NCBI GenBank assembly: GCA_017419715.1
Contig: JAFOKO010000014.1
Coordinates: 1-49,225 of the forward strand
Direction: 5' to 3'
Source of the DNA: Oscillospiraceae bacterium
GTDB taxonomy: Bacteria > Bacillota > Clostridia > Oscillospirales > Oscillospiraceae
DNA length: 49,225 bases
Shown here: piece after piece, positions 25,657-34,221 of the stretch
How positions within the stretch are numbered: position 1 is the first letter of the stretch
Layout: every line of letters starts with the position of its first letter
Notes under the pieces: generated by a model
What the model saw: only the letters and a program-made list of their open reading frames with translations
What the model was told of the DNA's origin: nothing
Databases searched by the model: none
Position numbers and translations under genes: made by a program

Positions 25657-26091
25657 TTAAAGAGCGTCCCGGTCGTTCGTTTGCTTTGCAAAGCGCTCTC
25701 CCAGCCGTGTCGCGCCCTTTTCCGGGTAGACGGAGTAGTAGGAGCGCTTCCTGGTTCGGCGCAAACGCCGGAAGGGGGGGAGCCCCGCCCAGAGGATGGA
25801 CGGCAGACCCACGGCCAGGAGATAGAGCGGGCCGAAGAACAGGGACTGGATCGTGTGGCCGTATTCGTGGGCCAGCAAGCGGTGATCCTGTGGCGTCCAG
25901 TTTGGCTCCATGAACAGGTAGCGACCCATGGACATGGAGCCGGACTTGTTGGTCCAGATCGTCACCCTTGCCCCCTGATAGGGGAAGCTGGGGCAGCCCT
26001 TGGCGTGGTAGAAAAGGAAGAAGCACAGCCCCACCAGGTTCTGAGGCAGGCCCCAGGTCCATTGCCAGAGGACATACAGCGCCCGCTTCAT
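25657..26091 (-). CDS. Small membrane protein with HEYGH zinc-peptidase motif
   Basis: 144 aa. Hydrophobic stretches lie at about 10-28 and 84-103, and HEYGH at 75-79 sits just before the second, a HEXXH zinc site facing the membrane. A YPEKGATRLGE motif near 122-132 may give the third ligand (Glu124). The size and layout suggest a minimal membrane metallopeptidase, but no family name is certain. It starts one base after the ddh stop, so it is the last gene of the dapA-dapB-ddh operon. The C-terminal ten residues look unstructured. Confidence 0.75.
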   Translation of the reverse strand: MKRALYVLWQWTWGLPQNLVGLCFFLFYHAKGCPSFPYQGARVTIWTNKSGSMSMGRYLFMEPNWTPQDHRLLAHEYGHTIQSLFFGPLYLLAVGLPSILWAGLPPFRRLRRTRKRSYYSVYPEKGATRLGERFAKQTNDRDAL

Positions 26092-26092
26092 C

Positions 26093-27079
26093 CTACAGCA
26101 AGTGGGCGCGAAGCTCCTCGCCGGAGCGGGGGCTCAGCCAGGCGGGCGGAACATCCAGAATTGTTTTGCAGCCCGTCATGCCCTCGCGCTGCATCCGGTG
26201 CACGGCTCGGGCACAGGCGGCCAGAACGGAGCCTGTAAACTCGGGGTTGGAATCCAGCTTCAGACTGTATTCGATGCTGTGCTTGTGCTCGTTCTTCCAG
26301 CCGGTCACACCGCTACGGAGCACGGTGCCGCCGTGGGGCAGACCCGCGTGATCCCGGGCAAGCTCCTCGGCTGTGATAAAGGTGACGGTGGTGTCGTACT
26401 CGTCAAAGTAGTAGGGCATCGTCTTGATCTCCCGCTCAATGCGGGCCTTGTCGGCACCCTCGGCGGCGACGACATAGCACTCGCGCAAATGCTTGTCCCG
26501 TGGCGTCAACTGGAGCTGCTCCCCCCGCCGGACGGCTTCCATCGCGGCAGGAATGGGCACGGTGTACTGCCGGGCGTCCAGAACGCCTTCAATGCGCCGG
26601 ATGGCGTCGGAGTGGCCCTGGCTCACGCCCCGGCCCCAGAAGGTCTCGTCCTTGCCGTCGGGCAGGATGCAGTTGGCGTAAAGCCGGGCCAGGGAGAACA
26701 TGCCGGGATCCCAGCCACAGGAGATCAGCCCCACGGTTCCGGCTGCCTTGGCAGCGGCGTCTACGGCGGCAAAGTGCGCGGGGATCTTCGCGTGGGTGTC
26801 AAAGCTGTCCACCACATTGAACATGGCGGCGTATTGGGGCGTCTGAACGGGCAGATCGGTGGCGCTGCCGCCGCATAGCAGCAACACATCAATGGCATCC
26901 CGCAGCGCCGGGACCTTTTCCACAGGCCAGACCGGCACACCGGGGGTGTGCAGCGTCAAGGAAGCGGGATCTCGCCGGGTCAAGACGGCGACCAGCTCCA
27001 GATCATCATTCCGGGCAATGGCGGCCTCCGCCCCTCTGCCCAGATTGCCATAGCCGAGAATGGCGACGCGGGTTTTCAT
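26093..27079 (-). CDS. ddh: meso-Diaminopimelate D-dehydrogenase
   Basis: 328 aa NADPH-dependent enzyme converting tetrahydrodipicolinate directly to meso-DAP, avoiding the acylated intermediates. Rossmann motif GYGNLGRG at about 9-16, then VDSFDTHAKIP, ISCGWDPGMFS and the GRGVSQGHSDAIRRI stretch, all characteristic of Ddh. ATG 27079 follows AAGGAGGAA; the reading to 27154 crosses the intergenic hairpin. It follows dapB in the operon, so dapA, dapB and ddh form the complete short route. Confidence 0.95.
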   Translation of the reverse strand: MKTRVAILGYGNLGRGAEAAIARNDDLELVAVLTRRDPASLTLHTPGVPVWPVEKVPALRDAIDVLLLCGGSATDLPVQTPQYAAMFNVVDSFDTHAKIPAHFAAVDAAAKAAGTVGLISCGWDPGMFSLARLYANCILPDGKDETFWGRGVSQGHSDAIRRIEGVLDARQYTVPIPAAMEAVRRGEQLQLTPRDKHLRECYVVAAEGADKARIEREIKTMPYYFDEYDTTVTFITAEELARDHAGLPHGGTVLRSGVTGWKNEHKHSIEYSLKLDSNPEFTGSVLAACARAVHRMQREGMTGCKTILDVPPAWLSPRSGEELRAHLL

Positions 27080-27108
27080 GTGGGTTCCTCCTTCTATAAA
27101 CGGCATAG

Positions 27109-27130
27109 GGCGGCCTGAACTCAGGCCGCC
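27109..27130. repeat. GC hairpin between dapB and ddh
   Basis: GGCGGCCTGA and TCAGGCCGCC (27109-27118, 27121-27130) make a nearly loopless hairpin between the two genes. No T run follows on either side, so it is more likely an mRNA-stability or processing element than a terminator. Confidence 0.55.
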
Positions 27131-27137
27131 TTGAGCT

Positions 27138-27881
27138 TTAATGTAGAATTGCATCTAAAACGCGCTGCATATCGTAGAGGCCCGGGCCCATCCCGGTGAT
27201 CCATTTTGCGGCGGTAAGCGCCCCTTCGGCGAACAGGGCCCGGTCGTGGGCCTCGTGGCGGAGGGTTAAGGTTTGGGTGTCGGTGCAGATGTGGATCTCA
27301 TGGACGCCCACCACATTTCCCATACGAAGCGAATGGATCCCGATCTCAGCAGGCTCCCGCTTGCCGTTCTCGTGGCGGCCAATCAGCAGACGGCTGCCGG
27401 GGCGTTCGCCCTGGACGGCTTTTGCAAGGCTCAGCGCCGTGCCGCTGGGCACATCCTGCTTCCGGTTGTGGTGCGCCTCTACGATCTCGATATCCGCCTC
27501 CGGAAAGGCCCGGGCAGCCTGACGGGCCAGGGAGATCAGCACTACGATCCCCAGGGAGAAGTTGCTGGCCTGCAGAACCGGGACGAATTTCGCGGCGGCG
27601 GCAAGCTTCGCGGCTTCCTCCGGGGTCTGGCCCGTGGTGGCGACGACGAGCGGGAGCCGTCTGGCGATGGCATAGTCCGTCAACGCGTCGGTCGAGCTGT
27701 GGTGGGAAAAGTCCACAATGCAGTCGGCGGGGCCTTCATAATCGGCCAGCGCCGTGTAGATCTCGCCAACCTCGCCCTTTGCGTCCACGGGGATCATCGT
27801 TCCGTCCGGGCACTTCTCCCGGAACAGCTTTGCAAAAACCTGGCCCATGCGCCCACAGGCGCCATTGAGTATGATCTTCAT
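27138..27881 (-). CDS. dapB: 4-hydroxy-tetrahydrodipicolinate reductase DapB
   Basis: 247 aa. N-terminal nucleotide-binding motif NGACGRMGQ (6-14), VDFSHHSST near 56-64, ATTGQTPEE near 81-89, and the catalytic EAHHNRKQDVPSGTAL stretch with His137, His138 and Lys141. Reduces the DapA product with NAD(P)H. It starts 3 bases after dapA and precedes ddh. Confidence 0.96.
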   Translation of the reverse strand: MKIILNGACGRMGQVFAKLFREKCPDGTMIPVDAKGEVGEIYTALADYEGPADCIVDFSHHSSTDALTDYAIARRLPLVVATTGQTPEEAAKLAAAAKFVPVLQASNFSLGIVVLISLARQAARAFPEADIEIVEAHHNRKQDVPSGTALSLAKAVQGERPGSRLLIGRHENGKREPAEIGIHSLRMGNVVGVHEIHICTDTQTLTLRHEAHDRALFAEGALTAAKWITGMGPGLYDMQRVLDAILH

Positions 27882-27884
27882 GTT

Positions 27885-28772
27885 TTAAATCAACCCCATC
27901 TCTTCCATGACTTGGAACAGCTTGCCGCGATGGGGCTCCTCCATCGGGGTCAACGGCAGGCGAAGCCGATCCTCAATGCGGCCCATCCGCGCCAGGGCGG
28001 CCTTGACGGGAATGGGATTCGTCTGGTAGAACAAGGCCTGCATCAGCGGCAGCAGTTCAAGCTGAATGTCGGCTGCACCGGCGACATCCCCGGCGAAGAA
28101 TCTCTCGCACAGTGCGACCGTCTGGACGGGCGCGACATTGGCAGCCACCGAGATCAAGCCCTTGCCGCCCATGGCCAACAGAGGCAGCGTTTGATCGTCG
28201 TTGCCGGAGTAGATGTCCAGCTTGCCCCGAACCCGGCGGAAGGTCTCCATGATCTTGGGCAGTCGGCCGCTGGCCTCCTTGATGCCGACAATGTTGGGAT
28301 GGTCGCCCAGAACATCGAAGGTCTCCGGCTCGATGGCTGTTCCGGTGCGGGAAGGGATGTTGTAGAGGATCACCGGCGCTGTGGCCGCGTCCGCAATGGC
28401 GGAGAAGCTGGCAATCAGCCCAGACTGAGTGGGCCGGTTGTAGTAGGGGGTCACGCAAAGCACCGCGTCCGCTCCGATAGCGCATGCGAACTGGGTCATC
28501 ATGATGGCATGGGCCGTGTCGTTGGAGCCGGTGCCGGCGATGATGGGGACCCGGTGCTGGGAGCGCTCGATGGCAAACTCCAGGACCTTACAGTGTTCGT
28601 TGTCTGTGAGCGTGGGAGCTTCACCTGTGGTGGCGCAAACCACCAGGGCCTTGATGCCGGAGGCGACCTGCCAGTCGATCAGATTGCCGAGGGCTTCGTA
28701 GTCCACGCCGGATTCATTCATGGGGGTGACCAGCGCGGTGGCAGTGCCGATAAAGATATGCTTCTTTTCCAT
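27885..28772 (-). CDS. dapA: 4-hydroxy-tetrahydrodipicolinate synthase DapA
   Basis: 295 aa TIM-barrel aldolase condensing pyruvate and aspartate semialdehyde. Schiff-base lysine K165 in GIKEASG, Y137 in YNIPSRTG, and the TTGE motif at 48-51 are all present. ATG 28772 follows AAAGGAG; the extra N-terminal reading to 28826 crosses the promoter. It is the first gene of the dapA-dapB-ddh-HEYGH operon. No lysine riboswitch is seen in its short leader. Confidence 0.96.
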   Translation of the reverse strand: MEKKHIFIGTATALVTPMNESGVDYEALGNLIDWQVASGIKALVVCATTGEAPTLTDNEHCKVLEFAIERSQHRVPIIAGTGSNDTAHAIMMTQFACAIGADAVLCVTPYYNRPTQSGLIASFSAIADAATAPVILYNIPSRTGTAIEPETFDVLGDHPNIVGIKEASGRLPKIMETFRRVRGKLDIYSGNDDQTLPLLAMGGKGLISVAANVAPVQTVALCERFFAGDVAGAADIQLELLPLMQALFYQTNPIPVKAALARMGRIEDRLRLPLTPMEEPHRGKLFQVMEEMGLI

Positions 28773-28814
28773 AACCGTTCTCCTTTGAGATATGGTCTTT
28801 TTTCCAATTTTGAC

Positions 28815-28843
28815 ATTATACCACACTGCCCGCCGTTTCGCAA
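28815..28843 (-). promoter_or_regulatory. dapA operon promoter
   Basis: On the minus strand TTGCGA (28843-28838), 17 bases, TATAAT (28820-28815). It overlaps the end of the upstream noc/parB-like gene, so dapA has its own start. Confidence 0.75.
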
Positions 28844-29676
28844 GTGCCTGAAACTGTTTTTTGCGGAGCCAGCTGCTGCTGTTTTGGCAGGTGGATGGTC
28901 AAAACGATCTCCGTTGGGGTCTCCTCTCGCGTGGTCCCGGCGGCAAAACCGGCCTGCTTCAGCGTTTCCAGGTGCCGGTCCACAGAGTTGAGAAACAGGC
29001 GCAAATCCCGCACCAACATCTTCCGCTTGGGCTTGGGCTTTGGCTGCTGTGTAAGCATGGCCTCCACCAACGCCTCTGTCTTCGCCACATTCAGATCTCC
29101 CCGGACGATGATCCCAATGGCCTCCAGGCGCTGGTCTTCCTCCGGCAGGCGCAACAAGGCCCGTGCGTGCCGCTCGGATAGCCCATGTTCCCGTAGGGCG
29201 GCCCGGACGACCGGGGAGTGCTTGAGCAGCCGAAGCTTGTTCGCCACGGCGGAGGGACTGATGCCCAGCTTGGAGGCCACCTGCTCCTGGCTCATGGCGT
29301 AGAGCCGCATCAGCCGAGCGATCCCCTCCGCCTGCTCCCAGCAGTCCAGATCCCGCCGCTGCAGATTTTCGATCAGCGCGGCCAGCCCGCTTTCCTCCTG
29401 GGTTAGGGTCAACAGCAGGCAGGGCACTTCGCGCAAGCCTGCCATTTTGGCGGCGCGCAAACGCCGCTCCCCTGCAACGAGCACATAGCCGCTGCCCTGG
29501 CGGCGGACCGTCAAGGGCTGCAGGATACCATGCTGGGCGATGGAGGCCGCCAGCTCCTCCAGGCCCGCCCGGTCAAAATACCGCCGGGGCTGATCCGGGT
29601 TTGAGCGAATTTGCTCCGGCGGCAGGAGCAGGAGCCTTCCCGCCCCGGCGTCTGGTTTCAGTTTTGTTTTTTGCAT
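28816..29676 (-). CDS. ParB/Noc-family DNA-binding protein
   Basis: 286 aa. An N-terminal ParB/Srx-like domain carries the CTP-binding box with GERRLRA at 69-75 and AALIENLQRRDLD; a helix-turn-helix at about 129-150 follows (SQEQVASKLGISPSAVANK). The C-terminal dimerisation part is short and Gln/Pro-rich. It could be Noc, the nucleoid-occlusion factor, or a second ParB; no parA is adjacent, which slightly favours Noc. ATG 29676 follows GGAGGAT. It is divergent from the zinc-ribbon gene and upstream of dapA. Confidence 0.85.
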   Translation of the reverse strand: MQKTKLKPDAGAGRLLLLPPEQIRSNPDQPRRYFDRAGLEELAASIAQHGILQPLTVRRQGSGYVLVAGERRLRAAKMAGLREVPCLLLTLTQEESGLAALIENLQRRDLDCWEQAEGIARLMRLYAMSQEQVASKLGISPSAVANKLRLLKHSPVVRAALREHGLSERHARALLRLPEEDQRLEAIGIIVRGDLNVAKTEALVEAMLTQQPKPKPKRKMLVRDLRLFLNSVDRHLETLKQAGFAAGTTREETPTEIVLTIHLPKQQQLAPQKTVSGTCETAGSVV

Positions 29677-29794
29677 AAAGATCCTCCGCTTCCTTCCAAT
29701 TCATTCCAGAATCCATTTTAATGCCGTCCGCTGCAAAAATCCCACGAAGAGGCCGCACGCGAAAAAGATTTCTGCATGGAACGCGCACATTTTA

Positions 29795-29823
29795 TTGACA
29801 ATTTTGTAAAAGTGGAGTATGAT
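29795..29823 (+). promoter_or_regulatory. Promoter of the third zinc-ribbon gene
   Basis: TTGACA (29795-29800), 17 bases, TATGAT (29818-29823), 53 bases before the ATG. Confidence 0.82.
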
Positions 29824-29876
29824 AAGAACAACAGCGGATTGTGTCGCTGTCAAAAACTCAGATCGGAGGAAAAAAT

Positions 29877-30452
29877 ATGTTCTGTGATAATTGCGGCACC
29901 CGCGTCGAAGACGGCCAGCCCTTCTGCCCCCAGTGCGGCAAACGCATGGGCGCTCCTGCGGGCGCTTCTGCTGCAGCGAGACCTGCTCCCCGGGACAGCT
30001 ATTCATCCCGTCCCCCGGTTTCCAGACCTTCCTATGGTCCTTCTGGAGGCCTGCTGGGCAAGTTTAACGACATGTCCGGCCTGGAAAAGATCATGTTCCC
30101 CATTGTCTGTGGCCTTCTGCTCTTGAACTTTATTTTGATCATGTGCCCCATCTATACAGCCTATTCCATGACGGCTGCAATGGGCACAGGATATCCGTTC
30201 TGGGCAAACCTGTTTACGATCCTGTTTACGCTGAGCATTACCTTCCTTGTCCTGGACTACTTCGACCGGTTCAGCTTTAAGTTTCTGTGGATCTTTATTG
30301 CTGCCTCCATGGCGCTGCTTTTCATTCTCTTCGTCATCCTTTGGATCGACTCCAGTGTCAAGCTCACGGTGGCCGGTTGGTTCTTCTTCATCCTGCAGCT
30401 GGGTCTGGCTGGCTGCTCCGGCTTCCTGTGCGTGCTGAAACTGAAGAATTAA
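29877..30452 (+). CDS. Small zinc-ribbon membrane protein
   Basis: 191 aa: zinc ribbon CDNC-x10-CPQC at residues 3-19, an Ala/Pro/Ser-rich linker to about 60, then four hydrophobic segments. It has the same plan as the two tandem genes at 1934 and 3029 but a shorter membrane part. ATG 29877 follows GGAGG. It is a single-gene unit with its own promoter and a strong terminator. Function unknown. Confidence 0.83.
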   Translation: MFCDNCGTRVEDGQPFCPQCGKRMGAPAGASAAARPAPRDSYSSRPPVSRPSYGPSGGLLGKFNDMSGLEKIMFPIVCGLLLLNFILIMCPIYTAYSMTAAMGTGYPFWANLFTILFTLSITFLVLDYFDRFSFKFLWIFIAASMALLFILFVILWIDSSVKLTVAGWFFFILQLGLAGCSGFLCVLKLKN

Positions 30453-30485
30453 CGCCTGTGCCTACAGAAAAAATCGTATGCAAAG

Positions 30486-30526
30486 CGCCGCAAAACCTGA
30501 TTCGCTCAGGCTTTGCGGCGTTTTTT
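30486..30526 (+). terminator. Strong terminator after the zinc-ribbon gene
   Basis: Stem CGCCGCAAA/TTTGCGGCG (30486-30494, 30512-30520) with an inner CCTGA/TCAGG stem, followed by T6 at 30521-30526. Confidence 0.92.
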
Positions 30527-30571
30527 CACGCCAGGGCCGCACGCGCCTCCGGCGATGAATTGACTTTTGTA

Positions 30572-30601
30572 CTTGCAATTGCAAGCCCTATATGGTAAAA
30601 T
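30572..30601 (+). promoter_or_regulatory. Polysaccharide operon promoter with palindromic operator
   Basis: TTGCAA (30573-30578), 17 bases, TAAAAT (30596-30601), 70 bases before the first gene. The -35 is embedded in a perfect 14-bp palindrome, CTTGCAATTGCAAG (30572-30585), which is a likely repressor or activator site. Confidence 0.6.
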
Positions 30602-30671
30602 AATTATGAATTATAGCGAATAGATGTCGCTGATTTGTGTTATATTTCATATTTTTGGGGGGAAAGCGTGA

Positions 30672-33416
30672 ATGGAGCATCAGCAAGCACAGAGTGGAAA
30701 GCTGCGTACAGGTTGGGCCAAGCTGAGCGAAGGGAAAAAAACCTTTTATCTCTACTCTCTTCTTTTTTTTATTGTGTTTTTTGTCGCATTCAGCCCGTTT
30801 ATGACCGAGAAAAGCTCTTTTATCTGTTCGTTCGACGGGCGGGAGACGAATATCCAGGAAAATGTCTTTTACGGCAGATGGGTGCGGCAGATCTTGCGCA
30901 ATTTCCTGCATGGGGATTTTACCATTCCCCTGTATGACTTCAGCAGAGGCTGGGGCAGCAGGATCATTGAAAGCGGTATTGATCCGATCTTGATCTTGGT
31001 TGCGCCCTTTTTCAACCTGGCCTATACAGAATCCCTCTATTCGATTCTGATCATACTCAGACTGTATCTGGCGGGCCTTTCCTTCCTGTACCTGTGCCGC
31101 TATTTCAAAAAAGATCGGTACAATGCGCTGGCAGGCTGCTTTGTCTATCTGTTCAGCGCCTATATGATCTATGGCGGGCTGGCCTTCCCGGGCTATATCA
31201 CGCCGATGATCCAGCTGCCGCTGTTGATCGTAGGGGCCGAAAAGGTCATGCGCAAAGAACGGAGCATGGGCTTTGTGTTTTCGGTGCTGTATGTTGCGAT
31301 CGGCGGCTACTATCATCTGTACATCCAGACGATCCTGATCGGCATCTACTGCATCGTTCGGCTCTTTGCCCTCTATCCCAAGGCAGAGCGCTGGAAGGCG
31401 CTGCCCGGTCGGCTGGGCAGCGGGATCGGGAAATGGCTGCTCGGTATTGGCATGGCTTCGTTTGCCCTGCTTCCTGCCATGCTGGGCTTCGGCTCGGCCA
31501 GCCGGAGCAGCTTCAGCAACATCAGTATTTCCGGCAGCATCGCCGTACATTGGAATTATTTCTGGCGGCGGTTGATGACGCTGATCTCTCCCATCCGAAA
31601 CTATGACTGGGACTGGGGCATGGATTATCCGGCCTATGCCGCGATCTTCCTTCTGTGCGCCGTGGTGATCTTCACGGCAGGACGCAAGAAGAAATTCACG
31701 CAAAAATGGCTGCTGGGTATTGGCCTGTTTATGTTGTTCTGCCCCTGGTGCGGCCTGGTGATGAATGGCATGCAGTACCCCTGCAACCGCTGGAGCTTCG
31801 GCCTGGCCCTGCTGGCGGGCTTCCTGGTGGCAGACACGATCCCCGATCTGTTCTCCATGAGCGGCACACAGAAGAAGGCCTGTGCCATTGCTGTTGTGGC
31901 CTATGGATGCATTGCCGTGTTCTTTACGGCGATTCGGCGGGAGGTCTTTGCCTCGGTCGGCACGGCATTCCTTGCCGCAACGCTGCTGATCGTTCTGTAC
32001 AGCACAGCTTCGGAAAAGATGAACAGATTCAAAACAGCCCTCTGCCTCGGCCTGGTCTGTCTGAATGTATGCGCCAATACGCTGTATTTGGTTTCCCCGG
32101 AATCCATGGGCTGGATCGCATGGTTTTCTCCCATGGAGAAGGAAACCGAGCAGCTCGCGCTTGCTGTGGAGGGCGAACCACCCTATTCGCCCTACGGCTA
32201 CGAGATCCAGGATGGCCGCATCGACAGCACCTATCTGTTCTACATCAATTCCATCGTCTACGGCCAGCCCGCAACCTGCATCTATTCTCCGCTGCTCAAC
32301 GGCAATATTGTGGAGTTCCGGGACGCCACGGAATCTTGCGGGAATGTGCAGTATTTCAAGATCTATTCCTCCGATCAGAGAACGATGCTGAATTCACTCC
32401 TGTCCGTCGATCAGCAGTTTGAAGGCTCGGATTCTGTTCAGTATGTTCCTTACGGCTACAAGTATTGCGGGGATACCTTCCTCGGCTATAAGGTGTTCCA
32501 GAATCAGTATTCTCTGGGCTGGGGCTATACCTATGACAGCTCCATCCCCTATGAAGCGGCAGAAGGCCGGAACGGGATCGAGGTACAGGAGCTCATGATG
32601 CGTTCTGTGCTCCTTGATTCGGATCAGCAAATCAAGGCCGGAACCGTTGAGACAGAGAGCGAACGGATCCCCTGCACCTATCAGTGCGCCGGCTGTACTT
32701 GGGAAGACGGAATTGTGTCTGTGGAAAACGGCGGCGGCGCCATTGTGCTTCTGGCGGATCTGCCTGCCGGCAAGGAATACTATATCCGCATCAAGGGCTT
32801 TGATCTGAATGGATTTGGCGACGAATTCTTTACGATCAGCACCAGCGCAAGCTTTAATATCTCCGTCGAATCCGGCGGTGTGATGAAATATGCCCGCGCT
32901 ATGGATTCCTCCTATCCCTGGTATTACGGGCGTGAGAATTATCTCTTCTGCCTGGGCTGCCTGGAGGAGGACAGAAACTATGTACAGTTCCAGATCCCGG
33001 CAGGCGGTACCTTCAAGCTGGAGGACATCGAGCTGTATGCGCTCCCGCTGGATCACTACCCGGAGCAGGCAGAAAAACTACGGCAGAATACCCTGGAAAA
33101 TGTCGTGCTGGGCGACAATACTTTTTCCGGTACGATCGATGTGACGGGGAACAAGGTCCTGTGCGTGACGGTACCCTATGAAGAAGGCTGGACGGCCTAT
33201 GTGGACGGACAGGAGGCGGAGCTCCTTCGGGCAAACTACGCCTTCATGGGCCTGAAGCTGGCGGAAGGTCATCATGAGATCTTGCTCAAATTCCATGTTC
33301 CATATCTGAAGACAGGAATTCTTGTTTCCTGCCTCAGCCTCGGCATCACGGTTGTTTTCCTGATCCTCCAAAAGAAAAAACGCGGAGAGAAACAGAAAGA
33401 GGAGGCTTCAATATGA
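30672..33416 (+). CDS. YfhO-like large membrane protein
   Basis: 914 aa. About 12 membrane segments occupy residues 20-510, with the YfhO-like pattern of an N-terminal helix followed by a short DGRETN loop and GWGSRI. A large extracytoplasmic domain of about 370 residues follows (510-885, with many Tyr/Gly/Glu and beta-rich repeats), and a last helix before a KKKRGEK tail. YfhO proteins are GT-C-like and in Bacillus/Listeria relatives are tied to glycosylation of cell-wall polymers, so this may transfer a lipid-linked sugar outside the cell. It is first in the sugar operon; the rfbF start overlaps its stop by four bases. Confidence 0.78.
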   Translation: MEHQQAQSGKLRTGWAKLSEGKKTFYLYSLLFFIVFFVAFSPFMTEKSSFICSFDGRETNIQENVFYGRWVRQILRNFLHGDFTIPLYDFSRGWGSRIIESGIDPILILVAPFFNLAYTESLYSILIILRLYLAGLSFLYLCRYFKKDRYNALAGCFVYLFSAYMIYGGLAFPGYITPMIQLPLLIVGAEKVMRKERSMGFVFSVLYVAIGGYYHLYIQTILIGIYCIVRLFALYPKAERWKALPGRLGSGIGKWLLGIGMASFALLPAMLGFGSASRSSFSNISISGSIAVHWNYFWRRLMTLISPIRNYDWDWGMDYPAYAAIFLLCAVVIFTAGRKKKFTQKWLLGIGLFMLFCPWCGLVMNGMQYPCNRWSFGLALLAGFLVADTIPDLFSMSGTQKKACAIAVVAYGCIAVFFTAIRREVFASVGTAFLAATLLIVLYSTASEKMNRFKTALCLGLVCLNVCANTLYLVSPESMGWIAWFSPMEKETEQLALAVEGEPPYSPYGYEIQDGRIDSTYLFYINSIVYGQPATCIYSPLLNGNIVEFRDATESCGNVQYFKIYSSDQRTMLNSLLSVDQQFEGSDSVQYVPYGYKYCGDTFLGYKVFQNQYSLGWGYTYDSSIPYEAAEGRNGIEVQELMMRSVLLDSDQQIKAGTVETESERIPCTYQCAGCTWEDGIVSVENGGGAIVLLADLPAGKEYYIRIKGFDLNGFGDEFFTISTSASFNISVESGGVMKYARAMDSSYPWYYGRENYLFCLGCLEEDRNYVQFQIPAGGTFKLEDIELYALPLDHYPEQAEKLRQNTLENVVLGDNTFSGTIDVTGNKVLCVTVPYEEGWTAYVDGQEAELLRANYAFMGLKLAEGHHEILLKFHVPYLKTGILVSCLSLGITVVFLILQKKKRGEKQKEEASI

Positions 33417-34189
33417 AGGTTGTATTGCTGGCGGGCGGTATGGGGACCCGCATTTCGGAAGAATCCCAGTATCGGCCAAAGCCCATGGTAGAATTGGGCG
33501 GAATGCCGATCCTCTGGCACATTATGAAGGAATATAGCTACTATGGCTTCCATGATTTCATCATCTGTGCCGGCTACAAGCAACATATGATCAAAGAGTG
33601 GTTTGCAAACTATTTCCTTCGTCGCACGGATGTCTGCTTCGACTTCACCGGCGGGCAGGAGAGTACGCTCATCCTCAAGCAGAATTGTGAGCCGTGGCGG
33701 GTCTCCGTCATTGACACCGGGCTGGACACCATGACCGGCGGGCGCATCCGGCGCATCCAACCATATGTCGGAGACGAGCCCTTCATGATGACCTATGGCG
33801 ACGGCGTGTGTGATGTGGATATTCAGGATCTGCTTCGCTTCCACCAAAGCCACGGCAAGATCGCCACCTTGACCTCCGTCCTGCAGGAGCAGCAGAAGGG
33901 CGTCCTGGACATTGCAGAGAACAACTCCGTGCGCTCCTTCCGCGAGAAACGCAAAACGGACGGCGCGCCCATCAACGCCGGATATATGGTGCTGGAGCCC
34001 GCGATCTTCGACTATCTGAGCGGGGATGAATGCGTGTTCGAGCAAGAGCCGATGCAGACCCTGGCGGAGGCCGGAGAGCTGAAAAGCTATCAACATAAGG
34101 GCTTCTGGCAGTGTATGGACAACATTCGGGAAAAGGAACTGCTGGAGAAAATGATCGCCACGGGACAGGCACCCTGGATCAAGTGGTAG
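33413..34189 (+). CDS. rfbF: Glucose-1-phosphate cytidylyltransferase RfbF
   Basis: 258 aa nucleotidyltransferase making CDP-glucose from CTP and glucose-1-phosphate. The signature LAGGMGTRISEES at 6-18 and PKPMVELGGMPILWHIM are those of RfbF, and Gly-Asp-Gly-Val (YGDGVCDVD) gives the metal site. It overlaps the end of the preceding gene (ATGA) and starts the CDP-3,6-dideoxyhexose pathway with the two following genes. Confidence 0.95.
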   Translation: MKVVLLAGGMGTRISEESQYRPKPMVELGGMPILWHIMKEYSYYGFHDFIICAGYKQHMIKEWFANYFLRRTDVCFDFTGGQESTLILKQNCEPWRVSVIDTGLDTMTGGRIRRIQPYVGDEPFMMTYGDGVCDVDIQDLLRFHQSHGKIATLTSVLQEQQKGVLDIAENNSVRSFREKRKTDGAPINAGYMVLEPAIFDYLSGDECVFEQEPMQTLAEAGELKSYQHKGFWQCMDNIREKELLEKMIATGQAPWIKW

Positions 34190-34221
34190 GCGAACTATGT
34201 GTTCAATAAGGAGAGATTTGC

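Noticed and set aside
27109..27130. Hairpin between dapB and ddh as a terminator
   Set aside because: No T tract on either side and the genes look like one operon.
27885..28815. Lysine riboswitch before dapA
   Set aside because: The leader between promoter and start codon is only about 40 bases, too short for the lysine aptamer.
27273..28991. 572-codon plus-strand frame across dapB, dapA and noc
   Set aside because: Antisense to three recognised genes and crosses their intergenic signals; no domain seen.
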